Notes: generated by a model from the sequence alone, not told the origin. A DNA stretch of 64,000 nucleotides from Polaribacter septentrionalilitoris (GCF_009832745.1 NZ_VRMJ01000046.1:124001-188000), one strand, 5' to 3'; shown: positions 1 to 10,527, counted from the first letter of the stretch. Numbers and translations are program-made.

Positions 1-146
1 GTGTTTGTGTTTTCGAATTGACCTGAAGAAGGACAGGAAAGATCTGAATTTGTGTCTTCATCTGGCGCTACAGTTTGTGCGCTTATAACAATTGAAAAGA
101 AAACAAAAACAAAAAAAACTCCTTTTTTTATCCTATGATTTTCCAT
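1..146 (-). CDS. Secreted protein, N-terminal fragment (runs off window)
   Basis: The frame is open from ATG at 146 to the window edge, about 48 residues. It begins with a basic n-region (MENHRIKKG), a long Phe/Val/Ile hydrophobic core and a likely signal peptidase I site after 'VISAQ', then an acidic Asp/Ser/Thr stretch with one Cys. This is a typical flavobacterial Sec signal peptide. The mature protein is outside the window, so no function can be given. It follows a strong terminator (171-208) and so probably has its own transcript. The gene call rests on the signal peptide and uninterrupted frame only. Confidence 0.6.
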   Translation of the reverse strand, partial: MENHRIKKGVFFVFVFFSIVISAQTVAPDEDTNSDLSCPSSGQFENTN

Positions 147-170
147 ATTTTTTTTGATAATATTTCTTAA

Positions 171-208
171 AAAAACACCAATTTAATATGTATTAAATTG
201 GTGTTTTT
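171..208 (-). terminator. Intrinsic terminator after the 59-residue gene
   Basis: Perfect 18-bp inverted repeat with a two-base centre. The left arm is AAAAACACCAATTTAATA and the right arm is its exact complement. On the minus strand the stem is followed by a U-rich stretch. It lies 24 bases after the stop of the 59-residue gene and ends the leftward unit that starts at 2643. Confidence 0.85.
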
Positions 209-231
209 AGTTAACGTATGAATTCTTTTAT

Positions 232-411
232 TTAAAACCCAGTACCAGGAGCCTCTGGACTTTGAGCCTGTGCTTTTTGCGGGTTTAAAATCATATACGT
301 TCCTAGTGCAGTTAATGCCGCATATTTACCGTAATTCCCAATCTTTTTAATGGCTTCTTTACGTGTAATCTCTTCTGTATTTTTTTGAGTGTTTTTTATA
401 TTTTTATCCAT
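232..411 (-). CDS. 59-residue exported mini-protein, unknown function
   Basis: An ATG at 411 opens a 59-codon frame ending in TAA at 232. The protein starts with a polar, Lys/Asn-rich segment, then ITRKEAIKKIG, a hydrophobic stretch (about residues 31-43, YAALTALGTYMIL) and a possible cleavage site at residues 48-50 (AQAQ). If cleaved there, only about nine residues remain (SPEAPGTGF), rich in Pro and Gly. It sits 33 bases after the stop of the T9SS protein gene (445-2643) and before a strong terminator, so the two are very probably co-transcribed. I recall similar tiny proteins beside T9SS substrates in Flavobacteriia but know of no assigned function. A plain membrane anchor peptide is an alternative. 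Confidence 0.7.
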   Translation of the reverse strand: MDKNIKNTQKNTEEITRKEAIKKIGNYGKYAALTALGTYMILNPQKAQAQSPEAPGTGF

Positions 412-444
412 GGTGTTTTGTTTTTTAAGTTAATTAATGGTCGA

Positions 445-2643
445 TTATTCTAAGACTATCTTTTTATTCAATTTTCCAGTTTCAGTTTCTAATTGAACAA
501 TGTAAACACCCTTAGACAATTTTGGTAAAGAGATTTCTTTTACACCATTAGCGCTAAATGAAGTACTTAATACTTGTTTACCTAATACATTATATAAACT
601 AACATTTGTATTTCCTTGAGATAAACCAACAATTCTTAAAGTAGCAGCATTCGATTTATAAATACTCACACTATTTAACAATTCTGTATCTGTTGACAAC
701 GCTGATGTTTTTGTATGAAGATAAAAACGCCCTTCTGTAGATTTTTCTGATACTGTTGCTACATATTTAGCATTAGCTTCGTCTAATTTTGTAAACGTAT
801 TTTTTAATCTATCTTCTAAATATACATTGTGACCAGTAGGTACATTTAAAGTTTCGGCAGTAAAAGTAATTTGTGAATTTGCCTCAGCAGAAACTCCAAT
901 AGGAACAATCATATCTTCATATTTTTCATTTGGTAATGATTGTATTGCTAGCTTTTTATTAACATCTTTTCCTACAAGATTTGTATATACTTGAAAAGAC
1001 GAGGCATAACCACCGAATATAGAGCTATCGTAACCATTATCAAAAGATATTGTAGCATTATCTGCATAGATTATTGAAGTACTTCTCTTTAATTTACCTG
1101 CAGCAACACCTAACTTTATCTCGAATCTTTTTAAAGAAGATGTAGATTTTAAATAAGTATTTCCTGATGTAGATTTCATTGCTTTGGTAAATGAAAAAGT
1201 TCCTCCTCCTGGTTTAGCCTTTACAAAAAAGCCTTGAATACCTGGCATTTTATAGGAAGCACTATTTAAATTGTGTGTAACCCAAGATGCGTTAACACTA
1301 TCCCATATCCAAATTGTATCTTCTGCTAAAATATCAGAACCATTAGTACCATTTACTCTTAAAATATTATTAGTCCCATCTGCTGCATCATTTACATTTA
1401 AATAACCTATAAGCGGATTTCCTAACAAGTTGAATCCATTTCCTGCATCAGAAATAGTAATATCTACAGGAAAAGCTGATCTTAACACACCTCTTTGATA
1501 GTAATCTGGTTTTGAGTTGTCTCCTACATTATTTTTCTTTAAAAGATGTCCTTCTCCTTCTTCTATCTGGACAGTATTACCAGGCTCTGAAGCAGATGAA
1601 TAATACACATACTTAGAACCAGAGGCATTACCATCATTATAAGAAGCTATGGAGAACTTACCTCCTTTTGTTACAATATGTGTAGAGTTCTTGCCTGTTA
1701 TTTCATTAATTCTTGAATCTTTTACAGGAGATGATATTAAAGCCCAAGCATCATTTTTTGGCAATCTATGTCTCACAAACACTCTCTTACCTGTTGATCC
1801 TGCATTTAAACTTCCATAAGTAAATGAACCTAATTCTCCAAATTGCGCATAAAATGCTATACCATCTTGTGACCTTGTGATACTTACTTCTCCAGTTACT
1901 TCTACGCTCGATTCATTATCAATTCTAAGTTGACCAGGGTGCCCTCCAATTGAAAGTGATTTCATTTCTGCTGTTACATTTTTTTTTACTCTAACAGCGT
2001 GATTAACAATAACATCATTAGAACTTCCTGGCACAGCACCTCCATCCCAAGTTGATGTAGCAGTCCAATCACCTGCCGCTATTGATGTAATTGTACCTGG
2101 TGCTGCAGGTATTGCATCTAAAAACTCTAATTTTTGAATAATAATTGAAGTTCCAACACCACTTGCTATATCTCTAGCATTAGTAGCATTAGTTCCATTC
2201 CCTCTGAACTGAATATCAAAGTTATTTACTGCTGAAGCATGATTAGTCCATTCAGCTTCGCCACTCATATCAAAATAATACGTTGTAGAAGTTGAAGCGT
2301 TGGCTGGTATTTCAGGCCAACTGCCAGAAGCTAAAAATTTATTAGTTCCATCACTCGCTTTAGGAAATACAACTCTCATCTTTATCGGTTCTGCAGAGTT
2401 GTTAGTTAATGTTATCGCCATAATATCATTACTAATAGTTAGATTCGCAGTGGTACTTGATATTCTAGGTAACTTATCAGCTGCCCAAGTTACTTCAAGA
2501 CCCTCTGTAACTATTTCTGCAGCTAGGGTATTACTACCTGCTGCCCAAGCACCTTTTGCTTGATCCGTTTTAAAGTCCCATGGTCCTTGTGCCATTCCAT
2601 TCAAGGAGAATAAAACACAAATTAGTATTGTAATTTTCTTCAT
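445..2643 (-). CDS. T9SS-sorted secreted protein of unknown function
   Basis: 732 residues. A signal peptide (about 1-18, ending in GMAQ) is followed by a beta-rich module (about 20-175) that I do not recognise. Next comes a short module with the WTATSTWDGG...P...DVIV pattern common near the N-terminus of flavobacterial T9SS proteins (about 188-255), then a long beta-sandwich region with a GNP...GFFVKA pattern. The end is a type A sorting domain (about 655-732, with LYNVLGKQV, GVYIVQL and a basic C-terminal strand). It should be exported by Sec and then placed on the surface or released by T9SS. It has its own upstream copy of the PUL direct-repeat motif (2746-2762). No catalytic motif is visible, so a carbohydrate-binding or surface role is only inferred from the PUL context. 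Confidence 0.85.
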   Translation of the reverse strand: MKKITILICVLFSLNGMAQGPWDFKTDQAKGAWAAGSNTLAAEIVTEGLEVTWAADKLPRISSTTANLTISNDIMAITLTNNSAEPIKMRVVFPKASDGTNKFLASGSWPEIPANASTSTTYYFDMSGEAEWTNHASAVNNFDIQFRGNGTNATNARDIASGVGTSIIIQKLEFLDAIPAAPGTITSIAAGDWTATSTWDGGAVPGSSNDVIVNHAVRVKKNVTAEMKSLSIGGHPGQLRIDNESSVEVTGEVSITRSQDGIAFYAQFGELGSFTYGSLNAGSTGKRVFVRHRLPKNDAWALISSPVKDSRINEITGKNSTHIVTKGGKFSIASYNDGNASGSKYVYYSSASEPGNTVQIEEGEGHLLKKNNVGDNSKPDYYQRGVLRSAFPVDITISDAGNGFNLLGNPLIGYLNVNDAADGTNNILRVNGTNGSDILAEDTIWIWDSVNASWVTHNLNSASYKMPGIQGFFVKAKPGGGTFSFTKAMKSTSGNTYLKSTSSLKRFEIKLGVAAGKLKRSTSIIYADNATISFDNGYDSSIFGGYASSFQVYTNLVGKDVNKKLAIQSLPNEKYEDMIVPIGVSAEANSQITFTAETLNVPTGHNVYLEDRLKNTFTKLDEANAKYVATVSEKSTEGRFYLHTKTSALSTDTELLNSVSIYKSNAATLRIVGLSQGNTNVSLYNVLGKQVLSTSFSANGVKEISLPKLSKGVYIVQLETETGKLNKKIVLE

Positions 2644-2745
2644 AATTGTGATTTGATTTTGGTTAATAATTCTAGGGGTGAATTCATTATTAACCTAGGT
2701 TAGTTTTTTAATTATCACAATTTTAACAGTTTATTTAAGAATGAC

Positions 2746-2762
2746 TATCCTGTACTTTACTG
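2746..2762 (-). promoter_or_regulatory. PUL direct-repeat motif, copy 1
   Basis: Plus-strand text is TATCCTGTACTTTACTG: two 7-base half-sites (TATCCTG and TTTACTG) with a 10-base period. It starts 103 bases upstream of the start codon at 2643. The same motif precedes the sulfatase gene (10528-10544) and the first SusC gene (27245-27261). I read it as the binding site of the PUL activator. The rest of the 2644-2820 gap shows no clean -7 box. Confidence 0.6.
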
Positions 2763-2820
2763 TTTTTTGATAAAATAGCATACAAATAAGGTAAAATAGT
2801 TGCTTTTCTTGTTTTGAAGT

Positions 2821-4677
2821 TTACTTTTTGGTAATCAGTACTAACCAATCTTTTTCAACATCTGATGGTGGATTCCCCAAATATACTTCTCCATTTCCTT
2901 TAATAGAAGTTACAGAGCCATTTTGTAGTTTCCCTCCAGTTCTTGGATTAGACCATTGTACTGAAAAGGTTTTACTCGTATTTGCAAGATTCAGTTTTAT
3001 GTTATTAGCATTGGCTTCAACATAGATTGCATATACGTCGTTTTCTTTAGCCAAACAATACGCAACCTCATTTGTAATTATCAAATCATTTCTAGGTTCC
3101 ATTTTCCAAAATGGAATTTTCTCAAAAAACTGTAGTGCATATTTGTTTTGCTTCCAGAATAAATCTCGACTTCTAAAATCTTGACAGGTTAAATCGGAAT
3201 TTGGACTTGCATAGCCAAAATACCATTCCACCCCAAAACCACCTGCAAATAAAGTCCCATACATGGCTCTCCCTCTTGCAAAATTGTGTTCTGGATCTTC
3301 ATCATCTGGTAATAAGGCTATTTTTGCTTTTCCAGGTTCATCAACAGCAATTGCCCATTTTTTTCCAGTTGCATTTGATTTTTTACGCCATTTTAACACT
3401 CTAGGGTTTACATCTATAAATTCAGGGTGACTTAACTGTAAAGATGCTCCTGTTAAAGGTGATTGATTTCCGATTAAATCTGCATATCTATCATCTTTAT
3501 TCGGAAAAGTGTGAATTACTAGATGAGTCTTATAAGCATCTAAATTAGCAACGTAATTGGCTGCTTTGAGTACTTCTGGAATGGGTTGATTGTTTTCCTC
3601 ACCTAAATTCCAGTTCATTGATAAATGATGCCCAAATCTCGCAATTAATTCTCTGTAATACAGTTTTCCTTCAACACCAAAAACACCTTTATCCATTAAA
3701 TGATCGGTTTCTGTTTCATGCGTTTTAAAGTGCAAGAACATTCCTTTGGTTTCTGCGTATTCAAAAATACGTTCCCATTGTGCTAGTTTAGAAATATCGA
3801 ATCTCGTTTTATGAAACATAGTTTCCCAAGCTTCTTTATTTTTCTTTTTACTTGCATATTTTTCATATTCTGGAATAGATACTTTTAATAAGTGAGGAAA
3901 CACATTTCTATCATCACCATCCACATTAAAGGTTAAAAAAGAAAACACATTTAAACCTTCTTCAGCCAAATAGTTAATGGCGCCTAATAAATTTTTACCT
4001 TTTGTATTTTGCCATAAATAAGGTGCTGCACTTTCTTCAAAATCTATGGCATGTGGATGCCATTTTTTTTGAAATCCTAATGCATTGGTTGATACATCTA
4101 TGTCTGAATACGCCAATAAATTTTCGGGTGCATCTACTCCTAATTTTATAAAATATTTTTGAGTTTCTGCAAATTTTAAATAGGATTCTCCAACATATTC
4201 TAGTTTTCCTTTAGCTCTATTGTCTTTCCCTGTTTTATCAGAATTACTTATTGTAAATGCTCCTGTTTGATTATCCATAAAACCAGCACTTTCAGCATCA
4301 TTTATGTTATCTGCAACAGCAATATATTTTCCTTTTTTAAAGGATGTAGTATACGCCCATTTACCAGTTTTATTAGGTGTAAAACGTACTTGCCAAATAT
4401 TTCCTTTTGTACTACTTGTTTCAGCTGCATTACCATCTGCTGCAAAAAAACCAGGAATTACAAACTTTTCTGAACCGTTTGTAAAGGTAACCTCTAAACG
4501 ATAGTTTAAAAATGGATTATTCTCATCCATTTCACTCGTTTCTGGGCCTTCAAAATTTAAAACGATTCTGTGCCATTTTTTAAGTTCTCCATCAATTTTT
4601 ACTTCTTTTTGTGGATTACAGGCATAAAGAACCACCATGAATAGTATAAAAAATAAGCGCTTTACATTTTTATTCAT
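2821..4677 (-). CDS. DUF5060 / clan GH-A-like glycosidase lipoprotein
   Basis: 618 residues with a lipoprotein signal ending in VVLYAC (Cys20). The N-terminal beta-sandwich (about 28-125, RIVLNFEGPETSE...NPFLNYRLEVTF...GKWAYTTSF) is the DUF5060 domain. A TIM-barrel-like central part contains WNLGEENNQP, which looks like the acid/base Glu loop of GH-A-like enzymes. A C-terminal beta domain (about 530-618) resembles the 'putative collagen-binding' module often found with DUF5060 and DUF4038 proteins. The family is thought to be glycosidases of plant and algal polysaccharides. It starts 25 bases after the lyase gene and probably shares its mRNA. Substrate unknown; cleavage of ulvan oligosaccharides is inferred from context. 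Confidence 0.8.
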   Translation of the reverse strand: MNKNVKRLFFILFMVVLYACNPQKEVKIDGELKKWHRIVLNFEGPETSEMDENNPFLNYRLEVTFTNGSEKFVIPGFFAADGNAAETSSTKGNIWQVRFTPNKTGKWAYTTSFKKGKYIAVADNINDAESAGFMDNQTGAFTISNSDKTGKDNRAKGKLEYVGESYLKFAETQKYFIKLGVDAPENLLAYSDIDVSTNALGFQKKWHPHAIDFEESAAPYLWQNTKGKNLLGAINYLAEEGLNVFSFLTFNVDGDDRNVFPHLLKVSIPEYEKYASKKKNKEAWETMFHKTRFDISKLAQWERIFEYAETKGMFLHFKTHETETDHLMDKGVFGVEGKLYYRELIARFGHHLSMNWNLGEENNQPIPEVLKAANYVANLDAYKTHLVIHTFPNKDDRYADLIGNQSPLTGASLQLSHPEFIDVNPRVLKWRKKSNATGKKWAIAVDEPGKAKIALLPDDEDPEHNFARGRAMYGTLFAGGFGVEWYFGYASPNSDLTCQDFRSRDLFWKQNKYALQFFEKIPFWKMEPRNDLIITNEVAYCLAKENDVYAIYVEANANNIKLNLANTSKTFSVQWSNPRTGGKLQNGSVTSIKGNGEVYLGNPPSDVEKDWLVLITKK

Positions 4678-4702
4678 AGTGTTTTTTTTTATTTATTTGT
4701 TT

Positions 4703-6808
4703 TTATTTTAAAATGATGCGTTTTATAAAAGTACTATTATTACTTGATTTTAGGCGTAGTAAGTAGATACCTTTTGCGTACCTAGAAAAGTCAAGTTGAT
4801 TTTTATTAATAATGCCTTGTTGTAAAATTCTACCTTGTACATTTATCAATTGATATTCTATATTTTTAATGGACGTATTTAATGTAAAAACACCATTACT
4901 TGGATTTGGATAAATGCGAATATTATTTTTACTAAAACTATTTGTACTTAAAGCTGATTTTGAGAAAATTTCAATTTTATCTGGCTCACTAGAAAGAGAT
5001 CGTTTTTGAGTTAATTTTATGGTATTTTCTCCTTGATTTAGGTTGATATTTTCGATTCTATTTTCACCATAAATATTCCAATCACCCGTTTTTGCCACTA
5101 AGAAGTTGTTAAATAGCTGATCATTTATTTCAACGTCCATCACAGAATCGTCTCTATTTCTAACAGCAACATGTAATACAACATCGTAATTACCTGCATC
5201 AGTAATATCAAATTTATATTCTAAAAATTGATTGCTTGTAAATGAATCTATGTATTTTCCTCCTGAAGCTGCACTGTTTGTGCCAACAATAATATCATTG
5301 GAAGCTGTGGTAAAATCTTCTGCTTCTATAACTTTTATTAAACTCGCACTTGCATCTTCTATTTCAGATAAACTAAATTCTTGAAAATATAATGGGCGCT
5401 TATCACCTACACCAACAGTATTATTTCCTGTATCTTCCATCAAATACACGTACAATTTATCATCATTTACAAAGGCATCAAAATGATTAAATCTTATGTT
5501 TTCTTGATCTGTATAGATTACTTGCCAGTTATTCTCGCCTTCTAAAGTAGTTTTAATATTTACTTTTCCATTGATCAATTCTACCATAAACACATGGTTT
5601 TTGTAGCTATATATTTCTCCTCTTGTATCTGGATTAGGAATTAAACCACCTGCATTTTTAGAAAAGTTAGTTTCAGTAGCTTTTTTATAATAATGTACAT
5701 TTCTATTATCTACTCTTTGTACAAAATGAATGGCTCCGTTTTCGGTAACTGTCCAAGCTGGATCTGATGATGATCTTGGGAATGTAGCTGTTCCGAAATC
5801 GTCTCCAGGTTGCGCAATTTGTACTGGATCTGAGTTTGGGTTTATATTATTTTTTATGGGTAATGCTATTGGGTTATCGTTTACATTAAACCATTGGGTA
5901 GCTTGATTTTTAGGGATACCATTTGTATAAGCGTAATATAATCCACTATTTAACATATACCCATTACTTGTACTTGTATTGTTATTTGTAGAATATCTGA
6001 TGGAGAATCCAGCATAGAATTTACCGTTTAAAAAACGTTCGCCTCCATACATATTATTTCTATTAGGTAGTGCTAAAGTACCTTCATGATATATCCAATT
6101 ATTAGACCAAGAAGTACCATCATAATGTGCTAGTAAAATATCACCATTACCAGAACCGCCTTTTCTGTATCTAGCAATTAAACTACCATCATCAGCCCTA
6201 TGAATCATTGGATATGTTAAACGTTCATAGTTCTGCCCATTTTTAAGATATGTTCTTTTTGCATTAAAAATATCTAAAGTAAACTCGTTATCAGGCACAA
6301 AAGCCATGTCTTTCTTAGACACAGAGTAGTTGAAAAACACAGTTGGTAAGGCACTTTTAGAGTATGCATGCATGTCGTAAATGATATGTATGGTGTTGTC
6401 TATAGTACTTATTCCTATTGCAGCTGTATTGTGAGAATCTCCTCTAATTCCTGTTCCTTTAAAAAGCTCACCACTTTGCCCTACATGTTGATGGGGAAAC
6501 TGAATGGTTACCCAAGGTGAATTTTCTACAGTTAAATTTTTTCTAGACAACATTAAGTTTCGTTTGTCCATACCACCCTTATACCAGGTAACAAATGCAT
6601 ATCCGTTGACTACATCTACACAATCTCCATGAGGTGTAATTCTTTTTCCGAACCTATAATTTACATTTCTCTCTCCTGCAAAAAACAATCCTCCTTCACC
6701 TTCTTCTGAAACTCTAGTAGCACTTTTTAACGTGGCTGATAATTTCTTTTGGGCTGTAATTGTATTCAAAGAACCAATCATCAGCAGATATAATATTATT
6801 TTTTTCAT
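4703..6808 (-). CDS. Secreted BNR_4 beta-propeller polysaccharide lyase, probable ulvan lyase
   Basis: 701 residues: signal peptide (1-20, TITAQ), BNR_4-type beta-propeller (about 25-480), CBM6-like module (about 488-612, starting VIEAEDF) and T9SS type A sorting domain (about 625-701). GDSHNTAAIG carries His126 and YDMHAY carries His147. This pair, 21 residues apart, fits the catalytic histidines described for PL24/PL25 ulvan lyases, as far as I recall the family. YERLTYPMI and the following ARYRKGG would supply the Tyr and Arg of such sites. The expected reaction is beta-elimination next to a uronate, leaving 4,5-unsaturated ends for kduI and kduD (33.8-35.4 kb). The PL subfamily cannot be fixed by eye. 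It is the first gene of a pair with the DUF5060 gene. Confidence 0.8.
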   Translation of the reverse strand: MKKIILYLLMIGSLNTITAQKKLSATLKSATRVSEEGEGGLFFAGERNVNYRFGKRITPHGDCVDVVNGYAFVTWYKGGMDKRNLMLSRKNLTVENSPWVTIQFPHQHVGQSGELFKGTGIRGDSHNTAAIGISTIDNTIHIIYDMHAYSKSALPTVFFNYSVSKKDMAFVPDNEFTLDIFNAKRTYLKNGQNYERLTYPMIHRADDGSLIARYRKGGSGNGDILLAHYDGTSWSNNWIYHEGTLALPNRNNMYGGERFLNGKFYAGFSIRYSTNNNTSTSNGYMLNSGLYYAYTNGIPKNQATQWFNVNDNPIALPIKNNINPNSDPVQIAQPGDDFGTATFPRSSSDPAWTVTENGAIHFVQRVDNRNVHYYKKATETNFSKNAGGLIPNPDTRGEIYSYKNHVFMVELINGKVNIKTTLEGENNWQVIYTDQENIRFNHFDAFVNDDKLYVYLMEDTGNNTVGVGDKRPLYFQEFSLSEIEDASASLIKVIEAEDFTTASNDIIVGTNSAASGGKYIDSFTSNQFLEYKFDITDAGNYDVVLHVAVRNRDDSVMDVEINDQLFNNFLVAKTGDWNIYGENRIENINLNQGENTIKLTQKRSLSSEPDKIEIFSKSALSTNSFSKNNIRIYPNPSNGVFTLNTSIKNIEYQLINVQGRILQQGIINKNQLDFSRYAKGIYLLRLKSSNNSTFIKRIILK

Positions 6809-6859
6809 ATGGGTGGGATTTTGGTTTGTTGAATTCGCTTTAAGATGTATTTATTGACC

Positions 6860-6890
6860 AATAAAAGGCAGTTTCTAGCTGCCTTTTATT
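6860..6890 (-). terminator. Intrinsic terminator after the sulfatase-rhamnosidase gene
   Basis: Inverted repeat AATAAAAGGCAG / CTGCCTTTTATT, 12-bp arms and a 7-base loop, between the stop at 6921 and the lyase start at 6808. The minus-strand stem ends in TTTTATT. It separates the sulfatase unit from the lyase unit. Confidence 0.75.
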
Positions 6891-6920
6891 TTGTCGATTA
6901 TCTTTTTATCAAATTACAGA

Positions 6921-9900
6921 TTAAAAAGAATTAATTTTTAATTGAATGGTATGTTTACCTGGTGTTAATCTTACAATTTTAAATGCAGATGGAACGCTTT
7001 TTCCATTATGGATAAACTCTTTTCCTTCTGAACCATTTAAAGAGAATTCTGCAACCATATTTCCTGGAATTTCAATTTCATACGTTTGTAATCTTCTTCC
7101 ATTATAGGTATATTTTGCTTTGATAGTTCCTCTAACAGTTGGTACTTCTATCTCACTATTTTTTAAGTTGCTCATTTGAGGTTTAATAGTAGCAATACCA
7201 AAACCTGGTGTTTTAGGTTTAATACCCCATAAACCTCTAGGAATTACATTTGCAGGAGCTGCACCCCAAGCGTGATTCCAGTCTAAGTTTATCTTATAGT
7301 CGTAATCCCAAGCTTCTAAAGTAATTGTAGAACCTACACGAATCATATTATACCAGCTTCTTTTAGCTTTACTTGCTAACAATTTTAATGCATAATCTGC
7401 CTCACCTGCATTGTATAAACCGTCCATTAAAAATTGTGCTCCGTAAACACTACAAGCCATTCCTCTAGATTTTACAAAATCTACTACAGATTGGTAATGC
7501 TCCTCAGGAACCAAACCAAATGCTAAAGGCATCATGTTTGCGTGTAAAGATGAATGATCTGTACCAATACCATCTACATAAATACCTTTTTCTTTATTAA
7601 ACATTTGTTCGTTTACTGCTTTTTTAGCTTTTGCTGCTCTGTATTCAAAATCTAAAGCTTCTTCAGTTTTTCCTAATAATTTAGCAAACTCTGCCATAAT
7701 TTTCATATTCTCGTAAAAGAAAGAGTTAATTACAGTACTGTAAGGTTTAAATACAAATCCATCACGTTCTCCTTTTGTTTTGCTACCTGCAAAGTTCTTA
7801 GAAGGCCAGTCTACAATATCAGTTAATGGTTTTCTATATCCATCAGGAAAACCTAACTTTCTCATAAATTCTGCATCAACTTTAGTTGATGTAATTAAAC
7901 CATCTTCATTAGATAATTCAAATAAAGATTTGTGCTTTAATGGCTCATAATAACGCTCTATCAACTCTGTATTTCCTGTATACATATAATCTGCATAGAT
8001 TAATAAAGGAACGTGTTGTTGCCATTCTGTAGGCCACGTTGGGTTTTTCATAAAATACTCAATGGTTCTTCTTGCCATTGCATATTCTCTGTCTGTTGTA
8101 TAATGACTTAATTGATTTAAGTACGCATCTGCTTCATAAGGAATACGTTCTCTATCTCCATCTACATACAATCCATTAAATGTAGTTGCCTTTATAGAGT
8201 ATTTTGATAAATCCCAAACTTGATTTAAAATATCATTATTACTTTTAAAGCTACTTGCTTCTTCATCCCAATAGCTATGGAAAGCCAATTGTGTAAAATC
8301 TTCTGCTTTTAATTCTCCTTCAAAACCTTCTATTTCTGCATATCTAAAAGGAACTAAAGTAGGAAAACCATCTGGCAAAGGAACTGCTTTGTTGGCTCTT
8401 GTATTTCTTTCATCTGATTGTACTTTTATCTGATATTCTGTTTGACCTGGCTTTACATCAACCTTTAATTCTTGGTAACGAATGTTACTTCTTTTTGGCA
8501 CAACTCTGTTTACATTACCTTTATCATTTAACATTTCACCCACTCTAACAGTTATTGTATGTGGTGTTTTTGCTACATAATTAAAATTCATGGTTGCAAA
8601 AGCGGCTTTACCAAAGTCTATAAAATAAAAATCACCCCTTTTTTCAAACTTTTTAGGTTTTACTCTTGTAGTAATGTATTTATTTTCTGTGGATATGATA
8701 TAACTATCACTTTTACCAGTCGTAAATTTTTGAGGCTCTGCATAATCTACCAATCTATTTGCTTCGTCCCAAATTCTAACTTTCCAAAAATAGGTTTTAC
8801 CAATTTCCAAATCTTTTCCTCCATATTCTACATCTGTAGATTTTGATGATGCTACCCTTTTACTGTCCCAAACATCACCATTATTAGCATCGATAATTTC
8901 TTTGCTTGATGCTACTAAAATTTGATAAGCTCCTTGGTATTTTGCACCTAGTGGAACTGTCCAACCAAATTCTGGTTTTAAATCGAAAATTTCTACCTCA
9001 GTTTCTGGTGCTCTAATTAACTCAACTGTTAAATCTGTTGGAGCTGCTCTATAGTGATTTCCATTCTTTTTGATTAATTCGTCTGTTTTAGCTCTTAAAT
9101 TTGCTAAAACTTTTCTATATCTTCTTTTACCAACCAGGTTTTTAATTTCTTGTGGGTCTTTTTCTAAATTGTAAAGTTCTTCAATTGTTTTATCATTTAC
9201 ATATCTAAAATATTTCCATTTTTTTGTACGCACACCTTCACTTGGAGGAATGTTGTCAAAATCCCAAATATGTTCGATTAAAATAGTATCTCTTTCAATA
9301 GATTTTTTCTCTTTTCTAACAATTGGCATTAAACTTTTACCTTGCCAAGATTCTGGTGCTTTTACACCCGCTAAATCTGCAATGGTTTTAGTTACATCAA
9401 TATTTAATACCATATCATCAATATCTTGATGATTGTTTTCTCTAGGGTCAAAAACAATTAAAGGTACTCTTATAGAGTTATCATACATTAACCATTTTCC
9501 TGCAAACTGACGCTCTCCTAAAAAGTAACCATTATCACCCATTAAAATGATTACTGTGTTTTTATCTTGACCTGTTTCTTTTAGTTTGGCGCGTATTTTT
9601 TTGATTTCTAAATCGATTCCAGAAATCATTCTATAATAACCTTTTAAACTGTGTTGATATTTTTCTGGTGTGTCATATCTCCAAGTCCAACGTAATCTAT
9701 TAAAACCGTCTCTTACAATTTTTGGTTGTGCCAAGAAATACTTATCGTCTGCTAATTCTGGATCAGGAATTGTAGTACCTTCTAACATAGCATCTAAAGG
9801 TTCTTGCCAGAAATATTGTTTTGGAGCACCATCATGTGCGTGAGGTGCACTAAAACTTAATGATAAACAAAATGGTTTGTTATTATCTGCATTTTTATCA

Positions 9901-10439
9901 ATAAAATCGATAGCTTTTTGACCTGTATATCTTGTTAAATGTACAGTGTCTTTACCTAAAGTTTTATAATAATATCCTCTTCTGTCTTTAAAACGATTAT
10001 TTCTATCATAAGATTCGTACTCATCAAATTGTTTGTCTAAATGATTGTACCTTGTTCCATATTTACCATAGAAACCAGTATAATATCCGTTATCTTTTAA
10101 CAATCTTGGATAAGACTCATCCATGTACTCGTCTCTAACATTCCCTGTTTGAAAGTTAAAATTATGTGCTCTTTCATACAAACCAGTTAAAAGACTGGTT
10201 CTACTTGCAGCACAAATAGGAGTAGTTACAATTGCAGTTTTAAAATATGTACCATTTTTTGCAAGATTATCCATTTCTGGAGTTTGTACAAATTTATTAC
10301 CTGCATAACCAATAGCATCAAAACGTTGATCATCTGTTAAAATAAAGATGATATTTGGTTTATCTGGAGTTGCTTTATTCTGAGCATTTACAGCACAGTA
10401 AGCACATACTAGTAAAAATAAAAGACTGTTTTTAAACAT
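6921..10439 (-). CDS. S1 sulfatase fused to GH78-type alpha-L-rhamnosidase
   Basis: 1,172 residues with a signal peptide (1-20, AVNAQ). The sulfatase domain (about 25-465) has the early metal-binding TDDQ and the CAASR motif at Cys76, which fits C-x-A/P-x-R, the Cys converted to formylglycine in S1 sulfatases. The second half (about 470-1172) has an Fn3-like start, a beta-sandwich and an alpha-barrel with the acidic [12 protein letters not shown] stretch near residue 760 and HAWGA near the end, as in GH78. One polypeptide would therefore desulfate rhamnose and cleave the rhamnoside. I recall the same S1-GH78 architecture in the Formosa agariphila ulvan PUL, the best single pointer to ulvan here. 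No sulfatase-maturing enzyme is in the window. It has its own motif-containing promoter region and terminator. Confidence 0.88.
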   Translation of the reverse strand: MFKNSLLFLLVCAYCAVNAQNKATPDKPNIIFILTDDQRFDAIGYAGNKFVQTPEMDNLAKNGTYFKTAIVTTPICAASRTSLLTGLYERAHNFNFQTGNVRDEYMDESYPRLLKDNGYYTGFYGKYGTRYNHLDKQFDEYESYDRNNRFKDRRGYYYKTLGKDTVHLTRYTGQKAIDFIDKNADNNKPFCLSLSFSAPHAHDGAPKQYFWQEPLDAMLEGTTIPDPELADDKYFLAQPKIVRDGFNRLRWTWRYDTPEKYQHSLKGYYRMISGIDLEIKKIRAKLKETGQDKNTVIILMGDNGYFLGERQFAGKWLMYDNSIRVPLIVFDPRENNHQDIDDMVLNIDVTKTIADLAGVKAPESWQGKSLMPIVRKEKKSIERDTILIEHIWDFDNIPPSEGVRTKKWKYFRYVNDKTIEELYNLEKDPQEIKNLVGKRRYRKVLANLRAKTDELIKKNGNHYRAAPTDLTVELIRAPETEVEIFDLKPEFGWTVPLGAKYQGAYQILVASSKEIIDANNGDVWDSKRVASSKSTDVEYGGKDLEIGKTYFWKVRIWDEANRLVDYAEPQKFTTGKSDSYIISTENKYITTRVKPKKFEKRGDFYFIDFGKAAFATMNFNYVAKTPHTITVRVGEMLNDKGNVNRVVPKRSNIRYQELKVDVKPGQTEYQIKVQSDERNTRANKAVPLPDGFPTLVPFRYAEIEGFEGELKAEDFTQLAFHSYWDEEASSFKSNNDILNQVWDLSKYSIKATTFNGLYVDGDRERIPYEADAYLNQLSHYTTDREYAMARRTIEYFMKNPTWPTEWQQHVPLLIYADYMYTGNTELIERYYEPLKHKSLFELSNEDGLITSTKVDAEFMRKLGFPDGYRKPLTDIVDWPSKNFAGSKTKGERDGFVFKPYSTVINSFFYENMKIMAEFAKLLGKTEEALDFEYRAAKAKKAVNEQMFNKEKGIYVDGIGTDHSSLHANMMPLAFGLVPEEHYQSVVDFVKSRGMACSVYGAQFLMDGLYNAGEADYALKLLASKAKRSWYNMIRVGSTITLEAWDYDYKINLDWNHAWGAAPANVIPRGLWGIKPKTPGFGIATIKPQMSNLKNSEIEVPTVRGTIKAKYTYNGRRLQTYEIEIPGNMVAEFSLNGSEGKEFIHNGKSVPSAFKIVRLTPGKHTIQLKINSF

Positions 10440-10527
10440 AAGTGGTTCCTTAATTGTTATCTAAATTTCATTTTGATTTACTCAAAATTTTTATAGTGTT
10501 AAAAGTATAATTAGAAGATTATATTAG

